Part shown: in pieces, positions 41,020 to 51,022 of the stretch | How positions within the stretch are numbered: the stretch's first letter is position 1 | Layout: every line of letters starts with the position of its first letter | Source of the DNA: Bacteroidales bacterium 52_46 | GTDB taxonomy: Bacteria > Bacteroidota > Bacteroidia > Bacteroidales > Muribaculaceae | Length of the DNA: 64,000 nucleotides | Reading direction: 5' to 3' | Assembly: GCA_001915385.1 (NCBI GenBank) | Contig: MNQK01000002.1 | Span: forward strand, 62,001 to 126,000 | The notes under the pieces: model-generated | Seen by the model: only the letters and a program-made list of their open reading frames with translations | The model's database searches: none | What the model was told of the DNA's origin: nothing | Made by a program: the position numbers and the translations under genes

Positions 41020-41916
41020 TCAGTTGCCGCGGCCGCGCAGCCCTTTTGATTTGAGATAGTTGATAAGTTCGGCGATGCGGTCGGTCTGTATTATCGTGAC
41101 GCCCCGGTCGAGCACCCAGCCCCAGTTGGCGTCGGGGTCGCGCATCGCTTTCTCGTCCTCATGGCCGCCGCACAGGCTTTCCCAAAGGGTGTTGACCCAT
41201 ACGCGGCAACCGCTGTCCACTATGGTGGGAATGAGGCTCATGCCTGCGACATTGTCCTTTGAGAACTGCACCTCGATGGCCGCGGGGCCGTATTCCGTGA
41301 GAAAACTTGACACATAGCCGCTTGCCGAACTGTTTTCGAGATTTACCACCGGCATGAAGATGATGTTTTCGTAGCCTGCGAGCTTGTTCCTGACATCGGC
41401 GACGGAGTTGCTCCCTTTTAGCACCACGTGGTCCTCGGTACCGGTCTTCTGGATTATCGGGGAGATTTCAGCAAGGTAGTCGTGGCCTTTGTCTATATTG
41501 ACGAGTACACGGTCCTTGCAGGCAAGCAGCGCCTCCTCGAGGGTGGGGATGGTCTCGTCGGAAAGGTTGCCGTCGGAGTAACGCAGGCGGTAGGATTTGA
41601 GCTGTTCGAGCGTCATGTCGGAGATGTTGCCGTGGCCGTTGGTCGTGCGGTCGATGTTGCCGTCGTGCATCAGCACGAACTGGCCGTCCTTGGTCTTGTG
41701 GATGTCGATTTCGACCATGTCGGCACCTTTGTCGGCGGCACTCTTTATGGCACCGACCGAGTTTTCGGGCGCCGAACGCCAGTCGCCGCGGTGAGCCACG
41801 ACGAATACATAGTCCTTGTCACGGGAAAGCAGACGTTGGCGCAAATCATCGATATGTGACTGCGCCGTAGCAGATAGTGCGGCCAGAAGCGCGGCCGCAA
41901 TTGTAAATAGTTTCAT
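41020..41916 (-). CDS. Glycerophosphodiester phosphodiesterase family protein, secreted
   Basis: A 298-residue protein with a signal peptide (LFTIAAALLAALSATAQS). The GDPD barrel has VAHRGDWRSAPENSVGAI (catalytic His and the Glu metal ligand) and VEIDIHKTKDGQFVLMHDGNIDRTTNG. The C-terminal region has GCRVWVNTLWESLCGGHEDEKAM and ends with a DRGVTIIQTDRIAELINYL strand and helix. Family enzymes release glycerol phosphate or similar groups from phosphodiesters; a periplasmic role is inferred. A -7-like box (TATCTTTG, 41952-41959) precedes it. Confidence 0.92.
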   Translation of the reverse strand: MKLFTIAAALLAALSATAQSHIDDLRQRLLSRDKDYVFVVAHRGDWRSAPENSVGAIKSAADKGADMVEIDIHKTKDGQFVLMHDGNIDRTTNGHGNISDMTLEQLKSYRLRYSDGNLSDETIPTLEEALLACKDRVLVNIDKGHDYLAEISPIIQKTGTEDHVVLKGSNSVADVRNKLAGYENIIFMPVVNLENSSASGYVSSFLTEYGPAAIEVQFSKDNVAGMSLIPTIVDSGCRVWVNTLWESLCGGHEDEKAMRDPDANWGWVLDRGVTIIQTDRIAELINYLKSKGLRGRGN

Positions 41917-41951
41917 TGGTAAAATTTTATGTTAGGTAAGTTTGGATAATG

Positions 41952-41959
41952 CAAAGATA
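41952..41959 (-). promoter_or_regulatory. Promoter -7 box for the GDPD gene
   Basis: TATCTTTG on the minus strand, 36 bp before the start at 41916; no clear -33 box. Confidence 0.45.
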
Positions 41960-42063
41960 CTGACAATCGTAGTAAATTCAGTGTTAGTTTAATCTAAAAA
42001 ATAGCACGAATGATGCGAAAAACGGCAATATTCCATTACACCGCAGTGTCGTGAGAAAAACTA

Positions 42064-42107
42064 TCGGACCCGTCGGACAGGTCGGACCTGTCGGACGAGT
42101 CCGACTT
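42064..42107. repeat. GTCGGAC-type 9-bp repeat tract
   Basis: Five units TCGGACCCG, TCGGACAGG, TCGGACCTG, TCGGACGAG, TCCGAC, with an exact 9-bp period. The tract lies between the A2M gene end and the GDPD promoter region. Confidence 0.88.
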
Positions 42108-42162
42108 TAGAGGGAATCAGTCGGGACTGAAACTATGGCGCTGCCGGTAATGGATGGCCGGG

Positions 42163-45100
42163 TCAGTCGGTGACTGTGAGGGCGGTCCCGGCGGAGTGGG
42201 CGGTCATTTCGGGGGCGTACTGGCTCTGGAGGGTGGCTATGCCCGAGGAGTAGGTGCCGGCATTGTTGACGTTCATCTCGTACTCGATGACGTACTGGCC
42301 TTTGGGCATACGGTCGATGAAGAGGTTGGTGGCCGCGTCGCGGTTTTCGAGGTAGAACACGAGGCCGTCGCAGTAGACGGGACGAGGTGTCTGGATTACC
42401 GGCTCGAATGTTGCGGCACGGTTGTCGACGAGGGTTACATAGTCCATGTCGCGCATCGACTTCATGACGAGGCGTACTTTCACTACCTGTCCTACCGAGA
42501 ATGTCTCGGCGGGCGCCCAGCCTTTGTCAGTGCGGACGAAAAGTTCCTTGCTTACCGACAGCTCGGGGATGGAGTGTGCCTTGACATCCTTCATCACCTG
42601 AGTGGACTGTGACACGACAGCGCCCCATGCGGGACCTTCGGCAGTGCGGGTGATTTTCAGATTGCCCTTGGCGTCGGGAATGGCTGCAATGACCTGACCG
42701 GTCAGGCGGTCCATGCGGTCGGCCTCAAGACGCTTGCCGTCAATTGTGATGACAGCGTCGCCTGGGCGGTTGAGCCATGACGAGCCGCATTGCAGTATGG
42801 CGGCCACGCATGCCGAAGCGTCGACCGAAGTGCCCCAGTCCTGTACAATCTTGTTGAGGATAAGCCACTGGCGTATCGGGTCGATTTCAGCGCAACCGGG
42901 TTCGATAGTGTTGAAAGCCTGAAGGATAAAGGCGGTCTGGCCGACAGCGGTGAGCGAGCGCCAGCTGCTGCCGTCGACAGAATCCCACCACATACCGAGC
43001 TCGGGAGTCGAAACGGCGTATTCGCGGATTGAGGCGAGTATCTGACGGGCAACCTCCTTGTAGTCATTGCGGTAGAGCATGAGGGCATCGGCAGCCTTGG
43101 CCGGAGTGGACGACTTCTTCCAGTCCTTCAGCGTACGCTGCACGGTGGCGTTGTAGGCCTTCTGCGCGCCGGTCGACATCGGGACGTCGCGGTAGAGGGA
43201 GCGCACGTAGGTATAGTAGGAATAATCGCTCTCGGGGTAGCGGGCGTAATTTTTGGCAACCTCGCCGTCAATATATTTCAGCGCCTTCTTCACCATGCCG
43301 TCGAGCTGCGAGGGGCAGCAGCCGAGCTGACGGAGTTCGGCGAAGTTATTGAGGATAAGCATGGTCGCCCATTCGGAGGGACGGTCATAGTTGTCGGTCC
43401 ATGACCAGCCGCCACCGTCGCGCTGCATTTTCTCGAGCTTTCTGACAGCCGACTTTATGCTGCTGTCAATCTCCTTGCTGTCAAAGAGCAGGGCGAGACG
43501 CGATATGCGCTCCTCGTCGCTCTGGGCTTCCTGCACCCATGGGGTGGCGGCGAGCACGAGCTGCTTGAGGTCGTCGTTACGGTTGAGCATGGAGAGCATC
43601 TCCCCCTCCTTGCCCGAGGCAAGCCACTCCTTGAGAGCCGGTTCGATAGCGGGATTGAGGCTGAGCACGTAGCGAGAAACGGCAGCCGAGAATATCTGGG
43701 CCGATGCGGCGAGAGAGGTGGCGGCATCGTCGGCACGCAGGCCGGGGAGAGCCGAGACTACCTCCCATGTGGGATTCTCGCAGAACGAGAGGGTGACCTT
43801 GGAGTCGGCCGACGGTGCGGGAAGCTCGCGGGTCAGTTCCTTTTGGTCGGGAGCGAGATAGAATGTCGAGGCGTCGATGACAGGCTGTGACGATGAGAGA
43901 ACGGGGAGCAGGGTCATCACGCCGTCGCTATAGCTTTCGGTAGATGACTTGACGCGCACCATCATCGCGCCGGGAGCAGCCGGAGCGGCGATTGAGAATT
44001 TCACCGTGGCCGACTGACGTGGAGCGATTTCCGAATCGACAGACTGAGTGCCGACGATTTCGCCCGTTGCGGAATCAAGGATTTCAAAAGTCGTGGTCAC
44101 GGAAGCGGGCGCGTCGGTGGAATTCATGACCGTGGCACGGATGTCCGCCACATCGCCGGTGCGGAGGAAACGGGGCATGTTGGGTTCGACCATGACAGGC
44201 TTCGACGCGATGGCTTCGCGCATGTCAAGTCCGGTAGCGAGAAGGTCGGTATAAGCCAACGCGTTGAGCACCCAGGTAGTGTTGGCGTTGGGCACGGTGA
44301 AAGAGTATGTCAGGGTGCCGTCGGCATCGGTCGAGAGCATCGGCGCGAAGAACGCGAGCGGCACTTCGGCGGGACGGTATTGCTCCCGGACTTCTGCAAC
44401 AGCGGCGGTACCGTAGGCTATAACCACAGTTTCTTCAAGCGCTCCGTCTGTATTCTCGACAACGCCGGCAGCAGAACCGTAAAGTGCTTCTTTATGCTCG
44501 GAGACAGCGCCTAAATCAGCAACTTCCTCCTCAACGTACATTTCGTCAGTGACGCTTTCCATCTTCATCGCACGCGGAGCTGATTGACGAACGCTATACA
44601 AAACCATGCCGTTGCGACCGTAGCCGCTCCACGACAGGCCGTAGAAGTTGAATGAGGGCACGCCTAATGAGGGCACCGTGAGCGACCTGACCGAAGATGA
44701 GAAGTCGTTGGACCCGAAACCGCGCAGGTTGTTGTCAAGTGAGAGGCTTCCGATGTAGCCCGATGAGGGGCTGAATGTCCATGACTGCGTGGCAAGGTTG
44801 TCGAGAGCCTTGGAATACATGTCGAGAATGAGGGCTGCGCCCACACCTTTGCCTGCTCCGTTGGTGACTTTTACGGTGATTGTCTCGTCGGCAAGCGGGT
44901 TGAGGCGGTCGCGCATGTGCTCGACTTTCACCTTGAGGGTGGCATCGGGATTGTCGACAGTGACCTTGAATATGCGGGACCACTCGGAGAAATTGTTGAC
45001 CGTAGACAGGCGTACCGACATTTCGGCGAGCGAATCGGGTACGTTCACCGTGAGGCGGTTCATGCCGCTGCGGGCGTCAATCCATTTCTGCTCGATGAGA

Positions 45101-47796
45101 TTGGTTCCGCGGTACACAGTCATGAGCACATGGGGCTGTTCGGCCGGAATGCCATAGACGATTTCAGCCTTGCGGTCGGTGGCTTTGGCCTTGACCGAAG
45201 CGGAGGGAGCCCATATACCGTAAGCTACGGGGCATGTCATGTCGCCGGAATTATAGACGACAACGTCGGCTTCAACAGATTTGGCGTCTATGCCGACAGC
45301 ACTGACTGTCAGGTCATAGCAGCCGGAACGGAGGTTGCCGAGGTCGGCCACGGCGAAACCGTTGCGGCTTACCGCGTCAAACTCATATTCCTTGCTGTCT
45401 TTATCCTTGAATGACAGATGGACGGGAGACTCAATCTTCTCGCCGAGAGGATTGAATACGGCTATGCCGAGGCGAGCGTCGTTGGCGGCAGGGAACCAGC
45501 CGTTGTCGTCGACGGAGATGTAGGCCTGCTTGCTCAGCGAGAAGTCATCGCGGCAGGAGCGGTTTTCACCTGAGGGGGAGGTAACGGTAAATGACACCTC
45601 ATATCGTCCGCCGCGGAAGGGGGACTGTTCGAGTACCTCTTTCGACAGCACCCAGCGGAAAGCGCCGTCGGCGTCGGTCGAAAGCGTGTCGATATGGAAT
45701 TTCACTGTGTTGCTGCGCCACCACACGCGCTGCATGCCGGAGAGGGAGGCTTCGACTACGGCATTCTGCACGGGGAAACCGCTGTAGGTGGCGGCTTTGC
45801 CGAGCACGGTGACTGAGCCGTCGGCGTCGTTTACGGTGACGCTGTCGACTTTAGCCTCGTAGGTAGGCAGTTTGTAGTCGCTTACCATTACGCTCTCGCT
45901 TGCAATCTGGCGTTTTGTGGCCGGATTCAGGATACCAATCATAAAGTATCCGGTCAGCCCTTCGTCAGGAAGTGTGAAGCGGGCGGAAGCACGGCCATAG
46001 TCGTCGGTGCGTATATCGACAGTGTCGACGGCCACGTAGTTGGGGTTGCGGAGTATGGCCTTCAGCTCGGTATTCTTCACGAGAGTACGGGTGTTGCCGG
46101 AATAGTTGTAGACCACGGCGACGAAATCGAGGGTATCACCGGGATGGTAGATGGCGAGCGAGGTGCGTATGAATGCAGTCGTGGCACTGTTTTCGCCACG
46201 GTAATCGTAGAGATATTCGGTCATTCCGGCGCCGTAGCGGTCGTCGCCCTTTACGGCGTGGATGAATATGTTGCGGAGATTGCCTTTGTTGAGGTCGACG
46301 TAGCCGTCAGCTCCTGTCTCACGGGTGCGGAGCTTGACCGGGACACCATTTTCGTAGCGGTAAGTGGTTACATTGGCACCGCCTACAGGGGCGCCGTCGA
46401 GTCCGCTGACAGCGAATACGCGCAGCAGGTCGGTGCCATTTGTGCCGAGGAGCGCCATGTCGGAGCAGTAGACGGGTGAGTACCAGTCACGCTGTCCGGC
46501 TTTTTTGAGCGACGAGGTCAGGATGTATACACCGTATTCGTCGAGAGTCAGTGTTACTTCCTTTTTGTCGGTGAACGGAATCACGCCGTCGGATTTCACC
46601 GGAATGCGGGTCACGGGAGCCGACGCACAGTCTTTGAGGCTGTAGCTGCCGTCGTTGTAGCCGGGACGCGGATTTTTCACGCGGTAAACGAGCAGTTCGG
46701 TAGAGGCGACGTTGCTCATGCTGACATCAACCTTGAACTCCTTGCCGCGGGCCACCTGAGCGGGGAACTGCAATCGGACGGAGGGTTGCGAAAGATCGGC
46801 AAGGATATTTTTCACCGCGTTGATACGGAAGTAAGACGGATTGGAGGCCTCGAAATCTCTGAGGGCGCGGTAGAGAGCGGTTTTTTGTCCCGCACTCAGG
46901 GCATACAGGTTTTCGTCGATGAGGAATTCTACGGCGTAGGGGGTACTCTTGTTTTCCTCGTACAGACGCATGAGCGGGGTAGACAACTCTTCGCCGGCGT
47001 CATCTTCTTCGGTGTCATCTTCAACCACGTAATCCTCAAGCATTTCGTAGCGGGTGAGCAATGCGGCGACACGGGGCGCGCCATGATTGGCGTCGACCCA
47101 GCGGTTGGCTATTTCGATTGCATCGCGCGAGGGCTTGGCGAGCACGTTGGGCACACGCAACCTGATGTCATACAGGAATATGGGAGAGAGAACCTGAAGA
47201 GACTCGTCTGTCAGACCCGAAATGCCGTCGACGGCCTGCAGCGATGCGAAGTCGAACAGCGTGGGGTAGAATATGGCATCTGTCTTATCGCAGTCGATGA
47301 CAGCGGAATAGTCGGTGATACGGGCTTTTTTGAGAGCGTCGGCGTGGGTGAGCGCGTGGTTGTAAAGCTCTACGATCTTGTCCTTGAACTCCTTTCCGCT
47401 CCACAGGGTTATGTCGGAGCCGGGGGAGGCAAGCGCCGGGCGGCGGTTGAGATTGTAGCTGTCGCCGTCGTAGTATTGGGTGTATATATCGGCAAGAAGG
47501 AGGTCGAGAAGAGCGTGGCTGACAGCATCTTTCTCTTTGGCGGCAATACCCTCGATACGGTAGATTACCGACGGCAGGGAGTCGGGAGAGATGGCAGTCT
47601 GCGCCAGTCCTGAACGGATAAGGGCGTCGACCACGGCGGTGCCGTCACCGGCCTTGAGCGCCTTGTCGAGCATGGCGTCGGCATCCTTGATCACCTGCTT
47701 GGGATAGGCGAAGTCGGGTGCGCTGTTTTTTGATTTCTGTGCACTCATAATTAGAGGAATAAATGCGGCTAAAATAAATAAGAAACGTTTTATCAT
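42163..47796 (-). CDS. Alpha-2-macroglobulin family protein without thioester motif
   Basis: An 1877-residue secreted protein with a signal peptide (FLFILAAFIPLIMSAQ). An N-terminal helical region (about 25-330) precedes macroglobulin beta domains (MG2-like YHPGDTLDFVAVVYNYSG around residue 560). The A2M family domain lies near residues 1160-1240 (FTVPNANTTWVLNALAYTD, SKPVMVEPNMPRFLRTGD), and a toroid helical domain follows to the C-terminal domain. The usual CxEQ thioester motif is not seen at its expected place, where the sequence reads RADDAATSLAASAQ. Before the A2M domain, a segment EETVVIAYGTA resembles the TonB-box signature of SusC-type receptors. Family members may trap proteases at the cell surface; non-thioester forms are thought to work mechanically. 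Confidence 0.9.
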   Translation of the reverse strand: MIKRFLFILAAFIPLIMSAQKSKNSAPDFAYPKQVIKDADAMLDKALKAGDGTAVVDALIRSGLAQTAISPDSLPSVIYRIEGIAAKEKDAVSHALLDLLLADIYTQYYDGDSYNLNRRPALASPGSDITLWSGKEFKDKIVELYNHALTHADALKKARITDYSAVIDCDKTDAIFYPTLFDFASLQAVDGISGLTDESLQVLSPIFLYDIRLRVPNVLAKPSRDAIEIANRWVDANHGAPRVAALLTRYEMLEDYVVEDDTEEDDAGEELSTPLMRLYEENKSTPYAVEFLIDENLYALSAGQKTALYRALRDFEASNPSYFRINAVKNILADLSQPSVRLQFPAQVARGKEFKVDVSMSNVASTELLVYRVKNPRPGYNDGSYSLKDCASAPVTRIPVKSDGVIPFTDKKEVTLTLDEYGVYILTSSLKKAGQRDWYSPVYCSDMALLGTNGTDLLRVFAVSGLDGAPVGGANVTTYRYENGVPVKLRTRETGADGYVDLNKGNLRNIFIHAVKGDDRYGAGMTEYLYDYRGENSATTAFIRTSLAIYHPGDTLDFVAVVYNYSGNTRTLVKNTELKAILRNPNYVAVDTVDIRTDDYGRASARFTLPDEGLTGYFMIGILNPATKRQIASESVMVSDYKLPTYEAKVDSVTVNDADGSVTVLGKAATYSGFPVQNAVVEASLSGMQRVWWRSNTVKFHIDTLSTDADGAFRWVLSKEVLEQSPFRGGRYEVSFTVTSPSGENRSCRDDFSLSKQAYISVDDNGWFPAANDARLGIAVFNPLGEKIESPVHLSFKDKDSKEYEFDAVSRNGFAVADLGNLRSGCYDLTVSAVGIDAKSVEADVVVYNSGDMTCPVAYGIWAPSASVKAKATDRKAEIVYGIPAEQPHVLMTVYRGTNLIEQKWIDARSGMNRLTVNVPDSLAEMSVRLSTVNNFSEWSRIFKVTVDNPDATLKVKVEHMRDRLNPLADETITVKVTNGAGKGVGAALILDMYSKALDNLATQSWTFSPSSGYIGSLSLDNNLRGFGSNDFSSSVRSLTVPSLGVPSFNFYGLSWSGYGRNGMVLYSVRQSAPRAMKMESVTDEMYVEEEVADLGAVSEHKEALYGSAAGVVENTDGALEETVVIAYGTAAVAEVREQYRPAEVPLAFFAPMLSTDADGTLTYSFTVPNANTTWVLNALAYTDLLATGLDMREAIASKPVMVEPNMPRFLRTGDVADIRATVMNSTDAPASVTTTFEILDSATGEIVGTQSVDSEIAPRQSATVKFSIAAPAAPGAMMVRVKSSTESYSDGVMTLLPVLSSSQPVIDASTFYLAPDQKELTRELPAPSADSKVTLSFCENPTWEVVSALPGLRADDAATSLAASAQIFSAAVSRYVLSLNPAIEPALKEWLASGKEGEMLSMLNRNDDLKQLVLAATPWVQEAQSDEERISRLALLFDSKEIDSSIKSAVRKLEKMQRDGGGWSWTDNYDRPSEWATMLILNNFAELRQLGCCPSQLDGMVKKALKYIDGEVAKNYARYPESDYSYYTYVRSLYRDVPMSTGAQKAYNATVQRTLKDWKKSSTPAKAADALMLYRNDYKEVARQILASIREYAVSTPELGMWWDSVDGSSWRSLTAVGQTAFILQAFNTIEPGCAEIDPIRQWLILNKIVQDWGTSVDASACVAAILQCGSSWLNRPGDAVITIDGKRLEADRMDRLTGQVIAAIPDAKGNLKITRTAEGPAWGAVVSQSTQVMKDVKAHSIPELSVSKELFVRTDKGWAPAETFSVGQVVKVRLVMKSMRDMDYVTLVDNRAATFEPVIQTPRPVYCDGLVFYLENRDAATNLFIDRMPKGQYVIEYEMNVNNAGTYSSGIATLQSQYAPEMTAHSAGTALTVTD

Positions 47797-48095
47797 AATG
47801 CAAAAGTTTTTATACGTGGGAATTAAGCAACTTCAGTCATACATAGGAGAAACGAAAGGTAATGATTATTTACAAGATATGACATGAGAAATATCAATAA
47901 GTTGCTGAAAGTCATGAAAATTTAACAATTTTTACGAAGAATGGCGGATTTCATTTTGACAATTACGGAATAGTCCTCAGTTTCAGACTGAAGCGGTAGA
48001 AAATCCATAAAGAGGTGCTATCAAGTACAAATAAGCGATTGAAAACTCTCTTATTTGAAGGAAATCATATATATTTGCATATCAAACATGTCAAT
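47797..48095. other. AT-rich 300-bp gap upstream of the DUF4143 ATPase gene
   Basis: This gap separates divergent genes. It is clearly AT-richer than the neighbouring genes. I see a plus-strand -7 box near its right end, but no gene or strong hairpin. Confidence 0.5.
48070..48077 (+). promoter_or_regulatory. Promoter -7 box for the DUF4143 ATPase
   Basis: TATATTTG lies 19 bp before the ATG at 48096, so the transcript would start just before that codon. This argues against the longer in-frame start at 48015. Confidence 0.55.
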
Positions 48096-49553
48096 ATGGA
48101 GTATACTGCTTTATTAGAGAAACAGATTATCGGCAGATTAAAAGTCGATAATCCGTGGTGGACTGAGGGGCATATCCAGGACTTTTATCGAACCATGACC
48201 CCAAGACTATATCTCAATATATTTTATCCTTTGGTACAAATGTCTGATGTCAGGCGTTCGGTAATCCTTATGGGACCACGACGCGTTGGCAAAACCGTAA
48301 TGATGTACCATTCTATCCAAAAGTTAATAAATGACGGAGTATCACCACAAAACATTATTTATATCTCTATTGAAACTCCAATATATAACAACATATATCT
48401 TGAACAACTTTACAACCTGTCATGCCAGATTTTAGGGAAGTCGCCCACTAAAGACAGAATGTATGTGTTCTACGATGAGGTTCAATATCTCAAGGACTGG
48501 GAAGTAGAACTTAAATCAATGGTCGATACCTTTTTAAATGTCAAATTCATCGCATCAGGCTCAGCAGCTGCAGAACTTAAAAAAAGAAGTGATGAAAGCG
48601 GTGCGGGTCGTTTTACAGACTTCAATCTTCCGCCTCTAACCTTTTACGAATATATTCATTTGAAAGGCTATGCAAACATCATGCACCCCACAATCGAAAA
48701 TTGGGGGTGCAGACAAGCCAATATATTTTCATCAATCGATATTGACCGTCTAAATGAATTATTCATTGATTACATTAATTTCGGTGGTTATCCGGAGGTC
48801 GTTTTCTCTGAAAAGATACGGGAAAATCCCGGACAATTCATTCGCCATGATATAATAGACAAAGTCTTATTGCGGGATCTACCCAGTCTATACGGCATCA
48901 GTGACGTTCAGGAATTAAACTCTCTCTTCACCATGATTGCATATCATTCGGGAGCACAGTTTTCTTACGAACGTCTATCCAAAGAATCCGGGGTAAAAAA
49001 AGATACCCTAAAAAAATATATAACTTATCTTGAGGCAGCCTTTTTGATTAAAGTCATACACCGTACTGATGACACAGCAAAACAATATCAACGGGAAACT
49101 CAGTTCAAAATTTATCTTACCAACCCGTCGCTCAGATGCGCTTTATTTCATCCTATAGGTGAATCCGATGCTGAAATCGGCGATATGGTTGAAACTGCAA
49201 TCTTCGCGCAATGGATTCCCCGTCAGTGGGAGGAATTACGATACGCCAACTGGCGTCAGGGTAAACAGCAGGGCGAAGTAGATATGGTCGGTCTTGATAT
49301 CGGCGTTCAGAAACCATGTTGGGCATTGGAAATAAAATGGTCTAACAGATATTTTAATTTACCTGCCGAACTTCATTCTCTAAAGTATTTCATGAATAAA
49401 AACCAATTATCGGAAGCTTTAGTCACAAGCATATCCGAGTCAGGATTAAGGCAACTGGATGACCTTAAACTGCATTTTATCCCTGCTGCATGCTATGCAT
49501 ATACTGTAGGAATGAATACCATTCAACAAACACGCAAATCGTATGGATTATAG
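48096..49553 (+). CDS. AAA-type ATPase with DUF4143 domain
   Basis: A 485-residue protein starting MEYTALLEKQIIG. Walker A reads GPRRVGKT, the Walker B strand is RMYVFYDEVQYL and a sensor-like KFIASGSAAAEL follows. The central winged-helix-like part (YERLSKESGVKKDTLKKYITYLEAAFLIKVI) and the C-terminal nuclease-fold-like DUF4143 region (EVDMVGLDIGVQKPCWALEIKW) are typical. These proteins are common accessory genes of unknown role. Base composition is much AT-richer than the flanking genes, suggesting acquisition by transfer. A strong hairpin terminator follows. Confidence 0.88.
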   Translation: MEYTALLEKQIIGRLKVDNPWWTEGHIQDFYRTMTPRLYLNIFYPLVQMSDVRRSVILMGPRRVGKTVMMYHSIQKLINDGVSPQNIIYISIETPIYNNIYLEQLYNLSCQILGKSPTKDRMYVFYDEVQYLKDWEVELKSMVDTFLNVKFIASGSAAAELKKRSDESGAGRFTDFNLPPLTFYEYIHLKGYANIMHPTIENWGCRQANIFSSIDIDRLNELFIDYINFGGYPEVVFSEKIRENPGQFIRHDIIDKVLLRDLPSLYGISDVQELNSLFTMIAYHSGAQFSYERLSKESGVKKDTLKKYITYLEAAFLIKVIHRTDDTAKQYQRETQFKIYLTNPSLRCALFHPIGESDAEIGDMVETAIFAQWIPRQWEELRYANWRQGKQQGEVDMVGLDIGVQKPCWALEIKWSNRYFNLPAELHSLKYFMNKNQLSEALVTSISESGLRQLDDLKLHFIPAACYAYTVGMNTIQQTRKSYGL

Positions 49554-49555
49554 CG

Positions 49556-49595
49556 GTTTCCAAATAAGCAGATTAAAATCCGCTTATTTGGAAAC
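49556..49595 (+). terminator. Terminator hairpin after the DUF4143 ATPase gene
   Basis: GTTTCCAAATAAGC (49556-49569) pairs perfectly with GCTTATTTGGAAAC (49582-49595), with GATT/AATC extending the stem toward the loop. Confidence 0.8.
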
Positions 49596-49671
49596 TACCG
49601 TTTATTACATTAATTATAAGTATTTTACATGAATAAAATAAGTAAACATAACACTCGTTATAAAAGCTAAT

Positions 49672-50532
49672 ATGACAGTAGAGGAAATGATGCGGGAGGC
49701 GCGGGGAAGGCTTGCCGCGGAGTATGGGGCGCGGGAGGCAGCGGCTATGGTTGACGAGATGATGCTGCGGATAAAGGGGTGGAACAAGACCGCTACCATA
49801 ATTCACGGCAATGAGACGGTGACCGATTTCCTTAAAGAGCGGCTCGAGGCTACGGTCGGACGACTGCTCGATGGGGAACCGATACAGTATATTTTCGGGA
49901 AAGCGCATTTCTACGGGATGGATTTCAATGTGACTCCGGCTACGCTTATACCGCGGCCCGAGACGGCGCAGCTTGTCGATATGATTGTCGATCGTTACGG
50001 TAACAATAGCGACCTGCGTGTGCTCGATTTAGGTACCGGCTCGGGGTGCATCGCCATAGCCATTGCGCGGCATCTGCCTTTCCCGAAGGAGGTTACAGCC
50101 GTCGACATTTCGGATGCGGCCATTGAGGTGGCACGCAGCAACAGCTCGGGGCTTAAGGTCAAAGTCAATTTTATACAAGGCAATATGTTGGATACCGATG
50201 AGATGGTAGCCGCACTCGGAGAGAGGTATGACATCATTGTGAGCAATCCTCCTTATATCGCACAGCGGGAGGCGGCGGGAATGGAGCGGAATGTCCTTGA
50301 GCATGAGCCGGCTACGGCGCTTTTCGTACCTGACGATGACCCGCTGGTGTTCTATCGCGCCATTGCGGTGATTGCAGAAAAACGGCTTGACGATAAGGGC
50401 ACGCTGTTTCTTGAAATCAATCCGTTGTTTGCCAAAGAGTTGGCCGCGATGCTGCGCGAACACGGATTTCAAGATGTCGACATCGAGAAAGACATGCAGA
50501 AAGCTGACCGTTTCATAATAGCCCAACGCTGA
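49672..50532 (+). CDS. prmC: Release factor glutamine methyltransferase
   Basis: A 286-residue methyltransferase. It has an N-terminal helical substrate domain, GEPIQYIFGKAHFYGMDF, the SAM-binding LRVLDLGTGSGCIAIAIA and the catalytic NPPY motif (IVSNPPYIAQREAAGM). It methylates the Gln of the GGQ loop of release factors, such as the RF2 encoded at 4.4 kb. It starts a tight three-gene unit with recX (2 bp gap) and comF. Confidence 0.95.
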   Translation: MTVEEMMREARGRLAAEYGAREAAAMVDEMMLRIKGWNKTATIIHGNETVTDFLKERLEATVGRLLDGEPIQYIFGKAHFYGMDFNVTPATLIPRPETAQLVDMIVDRYGNNSDLRVLDLGTGSGCIAIAIARHLPFPKEVTAVDISDAAIEVARSNSSGLKVKVNFIQGNMLDTDEMVAALGERYDIIVSNPPYIAQREAAGMERNVLEHEPATALFVPDDDPLVFYRAIAVIAEKRLDDKGTLFLEINPLFAKELAAMLREHGFQDVDIEKDMQKADRFIIAQR

Positions 50533-50534
50533 GT

Positions 50535-51020
50535 ATGATGCAACGACGTAAACCGATATCGAAAGAGAATGCCACGGTGCGGCTGGAGTCGCTGTGCGCG
50601 CGTGCCGAGCACTGCACCTACGAGCTGATGACAAAACTGCGGGGATGGGGCATAACGGGCGAAGTGGCCGAAGATATAATCAACGGGCTGATTGACAACC
50701 GCTTTGTCGACGACCTGCGGTTTGCGAGGTCGTTCGTGCGCGACCGTTACCGGTTTTCGGGCTACGGGCGCCGCAAGATAGCAATGGCTTTGGCAGCCAA
50801 GCGGATACCGCGCGACACCGTGGAGGAGGCAATGGAGGAGATTGACCCCGAGATATATTTCGGAAATCTGCGCCATCTTGTCGACCGTAAGGCCGCGGCA
50901 CTCGACCTAAGCAGCTACGATGACCGCAACAAGCTGTACCGCTACGCGATAGGGCGCGGATATGAGAGCGACCTGACGGTGCGCGCCATAAAAATGTATA
51001 TGGCCGAAAACAGGGAGTGA
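50535..51020 (+). CDS. recX: Regulatory protein RecX
   Basis: A 161-residue basic, all-helical protein made of three-helix repeats: ARAEHCTYELMTKLRGWGI, GLIDNRFVDDLRFARSFVRDRYRFSGYGRRKIAMALAAKRIP and YAIGRGYESDLTVRAIKMY. It resembles RecX, which limits RecA filament growth. recA is not next to it here. It follows prmC by 2 bp and overlaps or abuts comF. Confidence 0.88.
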   Translation: MMQRRKPISKENATVRLESLCARAEHCTYELMTKLRGWGITGEVAEDIINGLIDNRFVDDLRFARSFVRDRYRFSGYGRRKIAMALAAKRIPRDTVEEAMEEIDPEIYFGNLRHLVDRKAAALDLSSYDDRNKLYRYAIGRGYESDLTVRAIKMYMAENRE

Positions 51021-51022
51021 GA

